A stretch of DNA of 40,704 nucleotides from Planococcus salinus (GTDB lineage: Bacteria; Bacillota; Bacilli; Bacillales_A; Planococcaceae). A model generated the notes under the pieces. That model made no database searches. It was not told the DNA's origin and saw nothing but the letters and a program-made list of their open reading frames with translations. The translations under genes and the position numbers were made by a program. The stretch lies in NCBI RefSeq assembly GCF_003719725.1, contig NZ_RIAX01000017.1, positions 1-40,704 on the forward strand, written 5' to 3'. Positions 32,814-40,704 of the stretch are shown in pieces; the stretch's first letter is position 1; every line of letters starts with the position of its first letter.

Positions 32814-33274
32814 GCATTCATCTCCTTTGGGCGAATGAAAAGGAAGCCTTTTTCAATTAATCGACATAATATATAAAAGTTTTTTCAATAAGTATAGCGC
32901 AGATTGGAGTGAAAATTGAATTTTCTCTGGATATGGAGGGGGCTCATGGCTGGAAAAAATATTCCTATAAAGGTTGTGTTTTGGGAATTCAGGTGAGACA
33001 CTATTAGCATGGGGAAAACCGCTGATTGTTGAAAAACATCAGAAGAAATAATTATAAAAGAAGAATCAGCTGTCTTTATCTCACCGATTAGAAAAACAGG
33101 ATAGAGAAATACTTGCTGGAAGAGACACGTCAGCTTGTGCAGAGACTTTGTTCTTTCTTTTGGCGAAAATTCTCTGGACAAGTTGATTTGTACAGTAGAA
33201 GATGAAAAAATGAAGGTTTTCATAAAACAAATGAGCAATGACTGCCTCATTAAACGAAAAAGGAGTGTTGAAAG
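32814..33274. other. Intergenic region between the P-type ATPase and the stress protein
   Basis: About 460 bases without a convincing gene. The part next to the ATPase is AT-rich (AATATATAAAAG) and must hold its promoter, but I cannot fix -35/-10 boxes or a clear PerR/Fur box. I see no repeat or hairpin worth naming. Confidence 0.4.
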
Positions 33275-33694
33275 ATGTATAAAAAAATTTTATTGGCAGT
33301 GGATGGATCCGACCATTCCATTCGTGCAGCGAAAGAAGCGATAAAGATTGCACAGGGTGCTGAAGACGCACAGATTACCATAGTTTACGTGGCAGATCAT
33401 AATAATGCAAAAAACGAAGTGCTGCACAGCAACAGCTCTGCTGAATTGGATTTGCAGCGGCGGAAGAAAATCCAGCCGGTGGAAGAGTCGATTGCCACAG
33501 CCAATCTCAAATACCGTGTCGAAATCCTGCATGGCACCCCGGGACCGGCCATCGTCGAATATGCCAACAAAGAAGGTTTTGACATGTTGGTCATCGGAAG
33601 CCGTGGCTTGAACTCCTTGCAGGAAATGGTACTGGGCAGTGTCAGCCACAAAGTGGTGAAACGCGCAAATTGTCCGGTTTTGATCGTAAAATAA
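33275..33694 (+). CDS. Universal stress protein (UspA family)
   Basis: A 139-residue UspA-fold protein. It starts YKKILLAVDGSDHSIRAAKEA and ends with the ATP-binding signature GSRGLNSLQEMVLGSVSHKVVKRANCPVLIV (G-x2-G-x9-G-S), so it belongs to the nucleotide-binding class. AAAAGGAG precedes the ATG. It is a single gene with terminators downstream. Universal stress proteins are induced by starvation or respiratory stress; no specific trigger can be read here. Confidence 0.95.
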   Translation: MYKKILLAVDGSDHSIRAAKEAIKIAQGAEDAQITIVYVADHNNAKNEVLHSNSSAELDLQRRKKIQPVEESIATANLKYRVEILHGTPGPAIVEYANKEGFDMLVIGSRGLNSLQEMVLGSVSHKVVKRANCPVLIVK

Positions 33695-33711
33695 TAATCA
33701 TTAAAGAATCT

Positions 33712-33744
33712 GGACTCCTTAAAAAGGAGTTCATGTTTCTTTTG
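33712..33744 (+). terminator. Hairpin after the stress-protein gene
   Basis: GGACTCCTT pairs with AAGGAGTTC around AAA, followed by ATGTTTCTTTT; a moderate terminator. Confidence 0.5.
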
Positions 33745-33757
33745 ATGGTGAATATAG

Positions 33758-33783
33758 AAAAAAGCGCAAAGGCGCTTTTTTTT
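33758..33783. terminator. Bidirectional terminator between usp and the recombinase-like gene
   Basis: AAAAAAGCGC pairs with GCGCTTTTTT around loop AAAG, with eight T on the plus strand and six or more on the minus strand. Confidence 0.85.
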
Positions 33784-33807
33784 CGTAGAATCCCACTGGC
33801 CTTCGTT

Positions 33808-34350
33808 TCAGTTTTCAAGATACCGGTACAGCGTAGACTTGCTGATGCCGGTCTGTTCTTTGATTTCCGCCAGGTTGTACTTCTTGCTTTCATACATCTC
33901 GATGGCCCGTTTTACATTGGCATCTGGTTTTCTTGGACGTCCTGCGTGCATCCCTTTTTGTTTTGCTTCCGACAGACCGGCTTTTGTTTTGGCACTGATG
34001 GTGTCACTTTGGAAATCAGCCAGGCAGCGGACAATTTCCGAAAAGGAAAAAGATTTTCCCTTCGAGGTGTCGATATCTTCCTGTATCGAATGGAGAAAAG
34101 CGCCTTTTTGGTCGAGTAGTTCCAGCAGTTCCACCAGGTGACGGGTGGAATCCGCGAAGGCCTGCAATTTATAGACAAAGACCCGGTCATCAATTGACAA
34201 ACTCTCCAGCATCTTATCTAACTCTGCTCTCTTTTTAGGGGATGGATGATTTTCTATATAGACTTTTTTGCAACCATATTTATCAAATAGCGCCATTTGT
34301 TCTTTACAGTCGGGGTCTCCGGTAATTGGTCTTGCATAGCCGATGTGCAC
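33808..34350 (-). CDS. Serine-recombinase-like protein lacking the catalytic residues
   Basis: A 180-residue resolvase-family protein. The N-terminal fold is recognisable, but the catalytic Ser of the usual YARVST motif is Ile9 (YARPIT). The conserved D-R-x-x-R of KLDRLGRS is Q63, A64 and D67 (KLQAFADS). With nucleophile and both arginines gone, strand exchange is not expected. The C-terminal DNA-binding part is intact: GRPRKPD followed by an HTH (YNLAEIKEQTGISKSTLYRYLE). It probably acts as a DNA-binding regulator. It starts with GTG at 34350 behind GAGGAG and is divergent from sulP, its possible target. Confidence 0.85.
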   Translation of the reverse strand: MHIGYARPITGDPDCKEQMALFDKYGCKKVYIENHPSPKKRAELDKMLESLSIDDRVFVYKLQAFADSTRHLVELLELLDQKGAFLHSIQEDIDTSKGKSFSFSEIVRCLADFQSDTISAKTKAGLSEAKQKGMHAGRPRKPDANVKRAIEMYESKKYNLAEIKEQTGISKSTLYRYLEN

Positions 34351-34527
34351 TTCAAAAACTCCTCACTTCACAAATTCCATTTATTATACCATATATTTTT
34401 TATGAAAAAGGACCAAAAAGGTTCCATTTAAGGAGGGTCGGTGCTAAACTGATTTCATTGTGAAAAATCCAGGTTTGCGTATATGCGTGAAACCATCAAA
34501 TTATACAATAAAGAGGAGCAAGATAAC

Positions 34528-35988
34528 GTGACACAAAATCTAAAAACACAGTGGTTTGGAAACATAAGAGGAGACATTCTGGCAGGAACTGTAGTTGCTC
34601 TTGCTTTGATTCCTGAAGCCATTGCATTCTCCATCATTGCGGGTGTTGATCCGATGGTGGGGTTATATGCCTCATTCAGTATTGCCGTCATTATTGCTTT
34701 TGTCGGCGGGCGGCCCGGCATGATTTCCGCTGCCACAGGCGCCATGGCCTTGTTGATGGTGCCGCTTGTCCGGGACCACGGCCTCGAGTACTTATTGGCC
34801 GCAACCATCCTGACAGGTGTTATCCAGATTCTCTTCGGGGTGTTCAAAGTGGCAAAAGTGATGAAATTCATTCCGCGTGCGGTGATGATCGGTTTTGTCA
34901 ATGCCTTGGGGATCCTGATATTCATGGCCCAAGTGCCGCATTTTCTGGGTATCAATAACACCACTTATGTGTTCGTGGCCCTCACACTGGCCATCGTCTA
35001 TATTGTTCCGCGGTTCTTCAAAGCCATTCCAGCACCGCTGATTGCACTCGTCCTTTTGACGGCGGTCGCTATTTATGGCGGTTTCGATATGCGGACCGTT
35101 GGAGATTTGGGGAACATCAGCCAGTCACTTCCGGCTTTCCTGTTGCCGAATGTGCCTTTCAATCTGGAAACGCTGATGATTATCTTTCCTTTTTCATTGG
35201 CTCTTGCCATTGTCGGTTTATTGGAGTCTCTTCTGACAGCCAATATCGTCGATGACATGACGGATACAACGAGTGATAAGAACAAAGAAGCGAGAGGGCA
35301 AGGAATTGCCAATTTCGTAACCGGCTTTTTCGGCGGAATGGCAGGCTGTGCAATGATCGGGCAGTCGATCATCAATGTCAAATCCGGCGGCCGGGGCAGA
35401 TTGTCTGCACTTGTGGCGGGGATCTTGTTAATGTTCCTGATTATTGTACTGGGTAACGTAGTTATTCAGATTCCGATGCCGGTGCTGGTGGGAATCATGA
35501 TCATGGTGTCCATAGGCACGTTTGACTGGTCATCGTTCAACTATTTGAAGAAAGCGCCTAAAACGGATTCCATCGTTATGGTGGCCACGGTGGCCATTGT
35601 CGTTTATACGCATGACCTGTCCATCGGTGTTTTGGCGGGCGTTTTGCTGAGTGCCATTTTCTTCGTTTCCAAAATCTCGAAGATTAAGGTCGAAAAGAAA
35701 TTGTTGGATGCTGCTCATTATCAGGTAAGTGGCCAGTTGTTCTTTGCTTCAGTGGAAGATTTTCTTGAGAAGTTTGATTTTGATGTGGAAGACGAGAAAA
35801 TCGTCATCGACTTTACGGACGCCCATATTTGGGATGATTCCGGAGTGGGCGCGGTGGACCGCGTCGTCCTGAAGTTTCAGGAAAACCGCAACAAAGTGGA
35901 AGTCATCGGACTCGATGCGGGCAGTCAGAAGCTGATTGATCAAATCGCCATCTTTAAAAGCGATAAAGCCAAGCTGCCGACTCATTAA
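34528..35988 (+). CDS. SulP-family anion transporter with STAS domain
   Basis: Membrane transporter of 486 residues: about eleven helices carrying the SulP signatures [25 protein letters not shown] and [17 protein letters not shown], then a cytoplasmic STAS domain (about 390-486) with the [11 protein letters not shown] motif at the site phosphorylated in anti-sigma antagonists. SulP proteins carry sulfate, bicarbonate or dicarboxylates; the short STAS and sequence do not decide which. The GTG at 34528 has GAGGAG 9 bases upstream; an in-frame ATG at 34483 has no good site. Nearness to the sulfur locus hints at sulfate, weakly. Confidence 0.88.
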   Translation: MTQNLKTQWFGNIRGDILAGTVVALALIPEAIAFSIIAGVDPMVGLYASFSIAVIIAFVGGRPGMISAATGAMALLMVPLVRDHGLEYLLAATILTGVIQILFGVFKVAKVMKFIPRAVMIGFVNALGILIFMAQVPHFLGINNTTYVFVALTLAIVYIVPRFFKAIPAPLIALVLLTAVAIYGGFDMRTVGDLGNISQSLPAFLLPNVPFNLETLMIIFPFSLALAIVGLLESLLTANIVDDMTDTTSDKNKEARGQGIANFVTGFFGGMAGCAMIGQSIINVKSGGRGRLSALVAGILLMFLIIVLGNVVIQIPMPVLVGIMIMVSIGTFDWSSFNYLKKAPKTDSIVMVATVAIVVYTHDLSIGVLAGVLLSAIFFVSKISKIKVEKKLLDAAHYQVSGQLFFASVEDFLEKFDFDVEDEKIVIDFTDAHIWDDSGVGAVDRVVLKFQENRNKVEVIGLDAGSQKLIDQIAIFKSDKAKLPTH

Positions 35989-36013
35989 TTTCATACAGTG
36001 AATCATGTTAAAT

Positions 36014-36057
36014 AAAACAGGTGGGGGAAAATGAATTATTTTCTCCGCCTGTTTTTT
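36014..36057 (+). terminator. Terminator of sulP
   Basis: AAAACAGGTGGGGGAAAAT pairs with ATTTTCTCCGCCTGTTTT (few mismatches), short loop, six T. Confidence 0.88.
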
Positions 36058-36088
36058 GATTTGTAAAAAGACTTTTGTCATTTTAAAT

Positions 36089-36107
36089 GAAAATAATTCT
36101 CATTTAG
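36089..36107 (+). promoter_or_regulatory. Upstream Fur-box candidate
   Basis: GAAAATAATTCTCATTTAG agrees with the 19-bp Fur consensus at about 13 positions; it lies just upstream of the -35 box. Confidence 0.5.
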
Positions 36108-36110
36108 TTA

Positions 36111-36138
36111 TTGCAACTTCAAAACAACCTGCTATACT
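36111..36138 (+). promoter_or_regulatory. Promoter of the siderophore-binding protein gene
   Basis: TTGCAA (36111-36116), 16-base spacer, TATACT (36133-36138), lying between two Fur-box candidates. Confidence 0.65.
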
Positions 36139-36155
36139 AAAATATGTGAGCAAGT

Positions 36156-36174
36156 GATAATGATTATCAATATC
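36156..36174 (+). promoter_or_regulatory. Fur box
   Basis: GATAATGATTATCAATATC differs from the classical 19-bp Fur box at one position. It covers the expected transcription start region, so iron-loaded Fur would block expression. Confidence 0.9.
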
Positions 36175-36392
36175 ACTCATATTCAATAAAAAGAAAGGAG
36201 AAGGAAGCATTAGTAAAAGAAAAAATGACATGGACGAGGTGAGCCTCTGAAAGAAAGGAGCAGCTTTCAAGAAGGACAAGCACAAAAAACGAAAGTCGGA
36301 ACAGACGGGACATTCACGCCAATATTCTACATAACAGTTTGTACGAAAAATAAATGAATCGTTCAATTACGATAAAAAAGGAGTCGATAAAA
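36175..36392 (+). other. Leader of the siderophore-binding gene
   Basis: About 220 transcribed bases. Two AAAGGAG sites (36194-36200 and 36254-36260) are not followed by an ordinary start codon. After the first, 8 bases on, ATT AGT AAA AGA opens a 14-codon frame to TGA at 36248-36250. This may be a decayed or non-AUG leader peptide. Confidence 0.35.
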
Positions 36393-37349
36393 ATGAAGAA
36401 ATGGATACTCGTAACATTTACTTTGATGATGATGGCATTCTTAGTGGCATGTGGCGCAGCTGAGGAAGCTACAGAAGAAAACACTGCAGGGGCAGAAACA
36501 GAAGAAAAAGAAACCATGACGGTGACGCATGAACTGGGTGAAACCACTTTCGCCAAGAACCCGGAAAAAGTTGTAGTCTTTGACTTTGGTATCCTTGATT
36601 CCATGGATAAACTGGGTGTTGAAGCGGTTGCGGGAGTTCCACAAGGAAACATTCCTACTTACCTTGAGAAATATGAAGACACGAAATATGAAAATGTAGG
36701 GACATTGAAAGAAGCGGATTTCGAAGCCATCCATGCTTTGGAACCTGATTTGATCATCATTTCCGGACGCCAGGCATCCATGTACGAAGAATTCAGTGAA
36801 ATTGCTCCAACGGTCCACATGGGAGTCGATACGACAAAATATATGGAATCTTTCACAAAAAACATGAACACACTGGGTGAAATTTTCGGTGAAGAAGAGC
36901 AGGTAAAAGAAGAACTGGCTTCCATTGAAGCTCAAATTGAAGAATTAAAATCGAATGTCAGCAGTTCTGAGGAAAAAGCGTTGATCGTTTTGGCGAATGA
37001 AGGAAAAGTAAGTGCATATGGTGCGGCATCACGTTTCGGTATGATCCATGATGTGTTCGGTGTGAAACAGGCCGACGAAGGAATCGAAGCTTCTACACAT
37101 GGTCAAAGCATTTCGTTTGAATACATTTTGGATACGAATCCGGATGTCATGTTCGTAGTTGACCGCAATGCGGCAGTAGGAAACGATGCCAGTGCAAAAG
37201 AGTCGCTTGAAAACGAATTGGTGCAAAAAACAACTGCTTACCAGAATGATAAAATCATTTATCTGGATCCGGATTACTGGTACCTGTCAGGCGGCGGATT
37301 GGAATCAGTCAGCCAGATGGTCACAGGAATTCAATCTGCTTTTGAATAA
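36393..37349 (+). CDS. Siderophore ABC transporter substrate-binding lipoprotein
   Basis: Iron-siderophore receptor of the FecB/TroA type. The 318-residue precursor has a signal peptide with lipobox FLVACG, an acidic linker, and two lobes joined by a long helix. Segments KVVVFDFGILDSMDKLGV, ALEPDLIIISGRQASMYEEF and the late YWYLSGGGLESVSQMV resemble B. subtilis YclQ, the petrobactin receptor. The ATG at 36393 has AAAAAGGAG 9 bases upstream; an earlier ATG (36354) would bury the signal peptide. No permease or ATPase gene is adjacent. Two Fur boxes indicate induction by iron limitation. Confidence 0.92.
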   Translation: MKKWILVTFTLMMMAFLVACGAAEEATEENTAGAETEEKETMTVTHELGETTFAKNPEKVVVFDFGILDSMDKLGVEAVAGVPQGNIPTYLEKYEDTKYENVGTLKEADFEAIHALEPDLIIISGRQASMYEEFSEIAPTVHMGVDTTKYMESFTKNMNTLGEIFGEEEQVKEELASIEAQIEELKSNVSSSEEKALIVLANEGKVSAYGAASRFGMIHDVFGVKQADEGIEASTHGQSISFEYILDTNPDVMFVVDRNAAVGNDASAKESLENELVQKTTAYQNDKIIYLDPDYWYLSGGGLESVSQMVTGIQSAFE

Positions 37350-37420
37350 GAAAAAATGACAGGTCCAAAGTAAGCGGACGAAATCTTGGGAAATATCAGG
37401 AAAGCAAACTGAATGAACAG

Positions 37421-37470
37421 AAAAGGGAGAAGAGATGTTGATTACTCAGCATCTTTTCTCCCCTTTTGTT
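37421..37470 (+). terminator. Terminator of the siderophore-binding gene
   Basis: Long imperfect stem, AAAAGGGAGAA...GATG...TGA with TCA...CATC...TTCTCCCCTTTT, 4-base loop, then GTTT. It lies 72 bases after the stop. Confidence 0.8.
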
Positions 37471-37736
37471 TATGTAACTACAGGTACGCGAAGATTCTGC
37501 GGCTACCTGAACTGCATATGCCAACTCTTTGATGGAAGCAGATTACATCTGTATACAGCCAAGAGACAAAGCCTTCCTGTTGAGACATTTCTAATATAAG
37601 AAAGAAAAGTCGAGGCTGGTTTGTTCGCTAACAATGAATAATCAGTTAACCATTACAACATACAAGCGCCATGGCTTATGAATTTACAAACAACAAAGGT
37701 ATGTTACAATAACGGACATTATGGATTGAAAGGGGT
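37471..37736 (+). other. Upstream region and promoter of the SurA-like lipoprotein gene
   Basis: A good promoter TTTACA (37683-37688), 16 bases, TACAAT (37705-37710) lies close to the gene. The preceding 200 bases show no gene and no structure I can name. Confidence 0.65.
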
Positions 37737-38513
37737 ATGACTTTGATTAAAAAATGGTTTTTAGGTTTATCACTCGGCGTTTCCGTGTCTCTACTTGCCG
37801 CATGCGGCGGTGGCGACGAAGCAACTGAAAATACAAATGAGGAACCAAATACACAAGAAGAAGCGGCAGCCGGAGCTGAAGAAGGTGCTGAACAGCGGGA
37901 AATGCCAGAGCCGGATCTGAGCGGGGTACCGGACATTGTGGCAGAAGTAAATGGACAAGAAGTGACGAAGGAAGAATTTGAAACAGCTTATGCAGGACAA
38001 TTCCAGCAAGCGGCCATGCAGGCGCAGATGTCTGGGCAGGAAGTTGATCAGAACCAATTGAAAGAACAAATTGCTGAAAGTTTGGTCGGTCAGGAGTTAC
38101 TCATTCAGGAAGCTGGAAACAGAGGTTATAATGTTTCGGAAGATGAGATGGATAAAAGGTTAACTGACTTGGCGGCACAAAACGGACTCGAATCGAAAGA
38201 GCAGTTTCTGACGGCTCTGGAAGAACAGGGCATACCGGAAGAAGAAGTGATGTCCCAACTTGAGACACAAGTAAAAGTAAACCAGCTGATCGCTGAAGAA
38301 GCCGGCAGTGTCGAGCCGACAGAGGAAGAACTTCAGGCGCTTTATGAACAGGCAAAAGCCCAGCAGGAGCAAATGGGCGGAGAAGAACTTCCAGCGTTTG
38401 AAGAACTGAAACCGCAACTTGAAGAGCAAATCAAAATGCAAAAAGAAGGAGAAGCCACTCAAGCACTAGTTGCGAAACTTCGTGAAAACGCAGACGTCGC
38501 TGTCCATATTTAA
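37737..38513 (+). CDS. SurA-N-domain lipoprotein (PrsA-like, without PPIase domain)
   Basis: Extracellular, membrane-anchored chaperone-like protein of 258 residues. A signal peptide with lipobox LLAACG is followed by an acidic low-complexity linker (about 26-62) and a SurA/trigger-factor-like helical domain (VAEVNGQEVTKEEFETAY, then ESLVGQELLIQEAGNRGYNVSEDEMDKRL). The parvulin domain seen in PrsA is missing; the end is a Gln/Glu-rich helix. Start: the ATG at 37737 is only 1-2 bases from AAAGGGG, while the TTG two codons later (37743) has a 7-base gap and may be the true start. Substrate proteins are unknown. Confidence 0.85.
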   Translation: MTLIKKWFLGLSLGVSVSLLAACGGGDEATENTNEEPNTQEEAAAGAEEGAEQREMPEPDLSGVPDIVAEVNGQEVTKEEFETAYAGQFQQAAMQAQMSGQEVDQNQLKEQIAESLVGQELLIQEAGNRGYNVSEDEMDKRLTDLAAQNGLESKEQFLTALEEQGIPEEEVMSQLETQVKVNQLIAEEAGSVEPTEEELQALYEQAKAQQEQMGGEELPAFEELKPQLEEQIKMQKEGEATQALVAKLRENADVAVHI

Positions 38514-38518
38514 CAGAT

Positions 38519-38550
38519 TGAAACCAGATCCGAATAGGATTTGGTTTTTT
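38519..38550 (+). terminator. Terminator of the SurA-like gene
   Basis: AAACCAGATCC pairs with GGATTTGGTTT around a 5-base loop, then T residues. Confidence 0.85.
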
Positions 38551-38596
38551 CATTCTTATTAAATTTTTACTGTATTTAAATTTGTTTACTGATTTT

Positions 38597-38622
38597 TGGA
38601 ACTTTTCTTAAAGTACTTCGTA
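38597..38622 (+). promoter_or_regulatory. Candidate sigma-W promoter of the flotillin gene
   Basis: TGGAAC (38597-38602) followed by TTTT, 16-base spacer, CGTA (38619-38622). It fits the envelope-stress consensus TGAAAC-N16-CGTA with one change. The B. subtilis flotillin operon yuaFGI is sigma-W dependent. Confidence 0.6.
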
Positions 38623-38730
38623 GAACTAATTATAAGCACTAAATAAGCAAGTTACATAACGGGACGTTGTGAGTTATCCTGTTCAACAGGAATTTATTAT
38701 AAAACAGCAAGTGTGAAAGGAGATAGGAGA

Positions 38731-40221
38731 ATGTTGGAAACAGCGGGAATTATTACATTTTTAATCGCTTTACTGATTGTCGCCGCATTGGCGGGCGTCG
38801 GTTATTATTTTTGGATGAGGTTGCGGTACCGAACGGCGAAATCCAATGAGGCGCTGATCATCACGGGGCCGAAATTGGGGGATCCGGAAAAAGACACGAA
38901 TATTTTCACCGATGACGAAGGGCGTTCGATGAAAATCATCCGGGGCGGAGGATATCGCCTCAGACGCTTCCAAACTTCCACACCGGTGAATTTAACGTCG
39001 TTCCAATTGAAATTGTCGACTCCGAGGGTATATACAATTGCCGGGGTGCCGATTGTGGCGGATGCAGTGGCGATGGTCAAAGTCGCTGATACGTTGAACG
39101 GAATTGCCAATTATGCCGAGCAGTTCCTGGGAAAAGAGCAGGAAGAAATCGAAGCTGAAATCATCGAAGTACTCGGAAGTAACCTTCGCGCTATTTTATC
39201 CAAAATGACGGTCGAAGACATCAACGGCGACCGTGAAAAGTTCAATACTGATGTGCAGGAAATCGCGCAAAAGCAATTGGATCTGATGGGCTTTAAAATC
39301 ACTTCTCTGGGTTTGACAGATCTACGGGATGCTGATGACGACAATGGGTATCTCGAGAATCTTGGACGGCCGCGCATCGCGGAAGTCCGCAAGCAGGCGG
39401 AAATCGCAGAAGCGGAAACAGAACGTGAAACGCGGATTCACCGTGCACGGACAGACCAGGAAGCGAAAGAGGAAGAATACAAGCGCCAGATTGCGATAGC
39501 GGAATCACGAAAAGAAAAAGACATCAAAGATGCTTCTTTCAAAGAAGAGACAGAACGCGCACGTGCGAAATCCGAGCAGTCCTATGAACTGGAAAGAGCG
39601 AAACTGGCGAAAGAAATACAGGATGAAGAGCTGAACTTGAAATTCATGGAACGGGAACGCGCCGTTACATTGGAGGAAGAGGAAAGCAAAGTCCGTAAAA
39701 CGAAAGCCGATGCAGCTTATTATGAAACTACCCGTTCAGCCGAAGGGGAAGCCCGCAAGGCTGTGATTGACGGGGAAGCCAGAGCGAAAATCCAGCGGGA
39801 CCAGGGTGCCGCCGAAGCCGAAGTTATCCGCGAGCGAGGAAAAGCCGAAGCCGAATCACGTAAGTTGCTGGCGGAAGCGATGGAAGAACATGGCGATGTC
39901 ATCATCACCGAGAAATTGATCGACATGCTGCCTATTTTTGCTGAAAAAGTGGCACAGCCGCTGAACAATATCGATTCCGTGAAAATCATTGATTCCGGCA
40001 ACGGCCAGGGCATTCCTTCATTCGGCAAAAGTGTCACCAAAACAATGGTCGACATGCAGGAGCCGCTGAAGGAAATGACCGGAATTGATGTAGGAGAACT
40101 TTTGAAATCATATGTGAACCGAGACACCCGCAAAGCGGAAGTTCCGCAGGTGGAAGCGGTGGCGGATGTCCCCGAGAAGGAAGACGCGCAAGTTGAGGAA
40201 GAAAGCGACGACAAACAATAA
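38731..40221 (+). CDS. floT: Flotillin-like scaffold protein
   Basis: Membrane scaffold of 496 residues marking ordered lipid domains. It has an N-terminal hydrophobic segment (about 5-28), a PHB/SPFH domain (about 30-200, including GVPIVADAVAMVKV) and a long Ala/Glu-rich coiled coil (about 220-400, with AEAE and EARKA repeats). A C-terminal segment and an acidic tail follow. AAAGGAG and AGGAG precede the ATG at 38731. In B. subtilis floT (yuaG) follows an NfeD-like gene; none is adjacent here. A sigma-W-like promoter suggests induction by envelope stress. Confidence 0.94.
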   Translation: MLETAGIITFLIALLIVAALAGVGYYFWMRLRYRTAKSNEALIITGPKLGDPEKDTNIFTDDEGRSMKIIRGGGYRLRRFQTSTPVNLTSFQLKLSTPRVYTIAGVPIVADAVAMVKVADTLNGIANYAEQFLGKEQEEIEAEIIEVLGSNLRAILSKMTVEDINGDREKFNTDVQEIAQKQLDLMGFKITSLGLTDLRDADDDNGYLENLGRPRIAEVRKQAEIAEAETERETRIHRARTDQEAKEEEYKRQIAIAESRKEKDIKDASFKEETERARAKSEQSYELERAKLAKEIQDEELNLKFMERERAVTLEEEESKVRKTKADAAYYETTRSAEGEARKAVIDGEARAKIQRDQGAAEAEVIRERGKAEAESRKLLAEAMEEHGDVIITEKLIDMLPIFAEKVAQPLNNIDSVKIIDSGNGQGIPSFGKSVTKTMVDMQEPLKEMTGIDVGELLKSYVNRDTRKAEVPQVEAVADVPEKEDAQVEEESDDKQ

Positions 40222-40236
40222 ATATGTATAACAAAG

Positions 40237-40266
40237 AAGAAGACCAGGCAGCTGGTCTTCTTTTTG
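40237..40266 (+). terminator. Terminator of the flotillin gene
   Basis: Perfect 11-bp stem AAGAAGACCAG / CTGGTCTTCTT around GCAG, then T residues. Confidence 0.93.
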
Positions 40267-40530
40267 TGTTAAAAATTCTTGTAACTATTCTTTGGCTCAT
40301 TGAGTCTATTTAAAGTAAAAGGACTGATGAGAATGAAACGCATCATAGGGGGAAGCGAATTCGTGAATGTAAAAAAGAAGCAATTCAAAAGCGCATCGAT
40401 TCTTCTTTCGATTCAAAGAAAGCCCTCATAATAGCATTTGCCTGCTACTGCATTCAGTCGAGGGCCGAATCTCATAAGAAGGTCAGCTGGTTATTATCAC
40501 AATGATATAAATCCCTGGTTTGACCGAGGA
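40267..40530. other. Region between flotillin and the dehydrogenase gene
   Basis: A 34-codon basic frame at 40327-40431 has a weak ribosome site and no family support. On the minus strand GCCCTC (40460-40465) and GAGGGC (40422-40427) enclose an inner hairpin and are followed by TTTCTTT, a possible terminator for the dehydrogenase. Nothing else is evident. Confidence 0.4.
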
Positions 40531-40704
40531 TCAATACACTCTGTAAACTTGTCCGGTTTGGGCGCCTTCCACGCTTTTCAGATAAGCGTTTGCCGCTTTG
40601 GCGGCAGGAACAGCATTGAATCCTTTGAAAAAGGAGCCGTATTTCTCCAGTGATTCCACTAAAACGTTCGGGCTTACTGTATTGATGCGGACACCGTTTT
40701 GCAA
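40531..40704 (-). CDS. Short-chain dehydrogenase/reductase, C-terminal part
   Basis: The gene enters from the right edge and only its last 57 codons are present. The translated end, with NGVRINTVSPNVLVESLEKY, then FNAVPAAKAANAYLKSVEG and QTGQVYRV, is the C terminus of a small SDR protein (about 200 residues in relatives). These are NAD(P)-dependent Rossmann-fold oxidoreductases. The cofactor and catalytic Ser-Tyr-Lys residues lie outside the window, so activity cannot be judged. It is convergent with flotillin. Confidence 0.8.
   Translation of the reverse strand: MQNGVRINTVSPNVLVESLEKYGSFFKGFNAVPAAKAANAYLKSVEGAQTGQVYRVY

Noticed and set aside
38672..38690. Palindrome CCTGTT-C-AACAGG in the flotillin leader
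   Set aside because: A one-base centre cannot form a hairpin loop and the sequence does not fit a LexA or other operator I can name.
40327..40431. 34-codon basic open frame after flotillin
   Set aside because: Weak ribosome spacing, no recognisable family, and it runs into a probable minus-strand terminator.

Overview
This window reads as a chromosomal segment of a low-to-mid GC Gram-positive bacterium of the Planococcaceae (Planococcus-like). That placement is an inference. It rests on strong Shine-Dalgarno sites, lipobox lipoproteins, a B. subtilis-like gene order (menF-D-H-B-E-C, then yidD, dps, ytkD, ytmA, pckA, metK, ytoA), and a CstR that closely resembles the staphylococcal protein. 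There is no rRNA, CRISPR array, prophage or intact transposase.

Layout. 1-254: end of a tRNA operon (Asn partial, Ser-GCT, Glu-TTC) with its terminator. 276-2280: an EmrE-type exporter and menA on the minus strand. 2452-9719: the menaquinone pathway genes menF, menD, menH, menB, menE and menC, with an intrinsic terminator between menB and menE; an AAA ATPase and a MOSC protein follow. 11200-12552 (minus): a zinc-binding lipoprotein with a Zur-like operator, and yidD. 12654-14391: dps (sigma-B-like promoter), a Nudix hydrolase and an alpha/beta hydrolase. 14409-15029: a palindromic mosaic repeat element. 15037-18934: pckA (minus), a SAM-I riboswitch with metK, and a gamma-carbonic-anhydrase-like protein (minus). 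19076-23534: a luciferase-like monooxygenase, a CBS-domain protein, an unknown lipoprotein, an LCP cell-wall ligase and a DUF305 protein.

The most distinctive part is 23912-30862, a reactive-sulfur (persulfide) locus. It holds DUF302, two rhodanese-metallo-beta-lactamase fusions, a CstR-type repressor, two DsrE proteins, two single rhodaneses, a TusA-rhodanese fusion, a lone TusA and a TauE/SafE exporter. At least three promoters carry a TATACCC-N4-GGGTATA-like palindrome inside the -35/-10 spacer, so the locus is probably one CstR regulon. It resembles the staphylococcal cst operon, but the domains are split over separate genes, the dioxygenase fusion is duplicated with its domain order reversed, and no sqr gene is present. 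A repeat element of the same family as that at 14.8 kb lies inside this locus.

30945-40704: a P1B-4 metal ATPase (minus), a universal stress protein, a serine recombinase whose catalytic residues are all replaced (minus), a SulP transporter, a Fur-box-controlled siderophore-binding lipoprotein without transporter partners, a SurA-like lipoprotein, a flotillin with a sigma-W-like promoter, and the 3' end of a short-chain dehydrogenase (minus) cut by the window edge.
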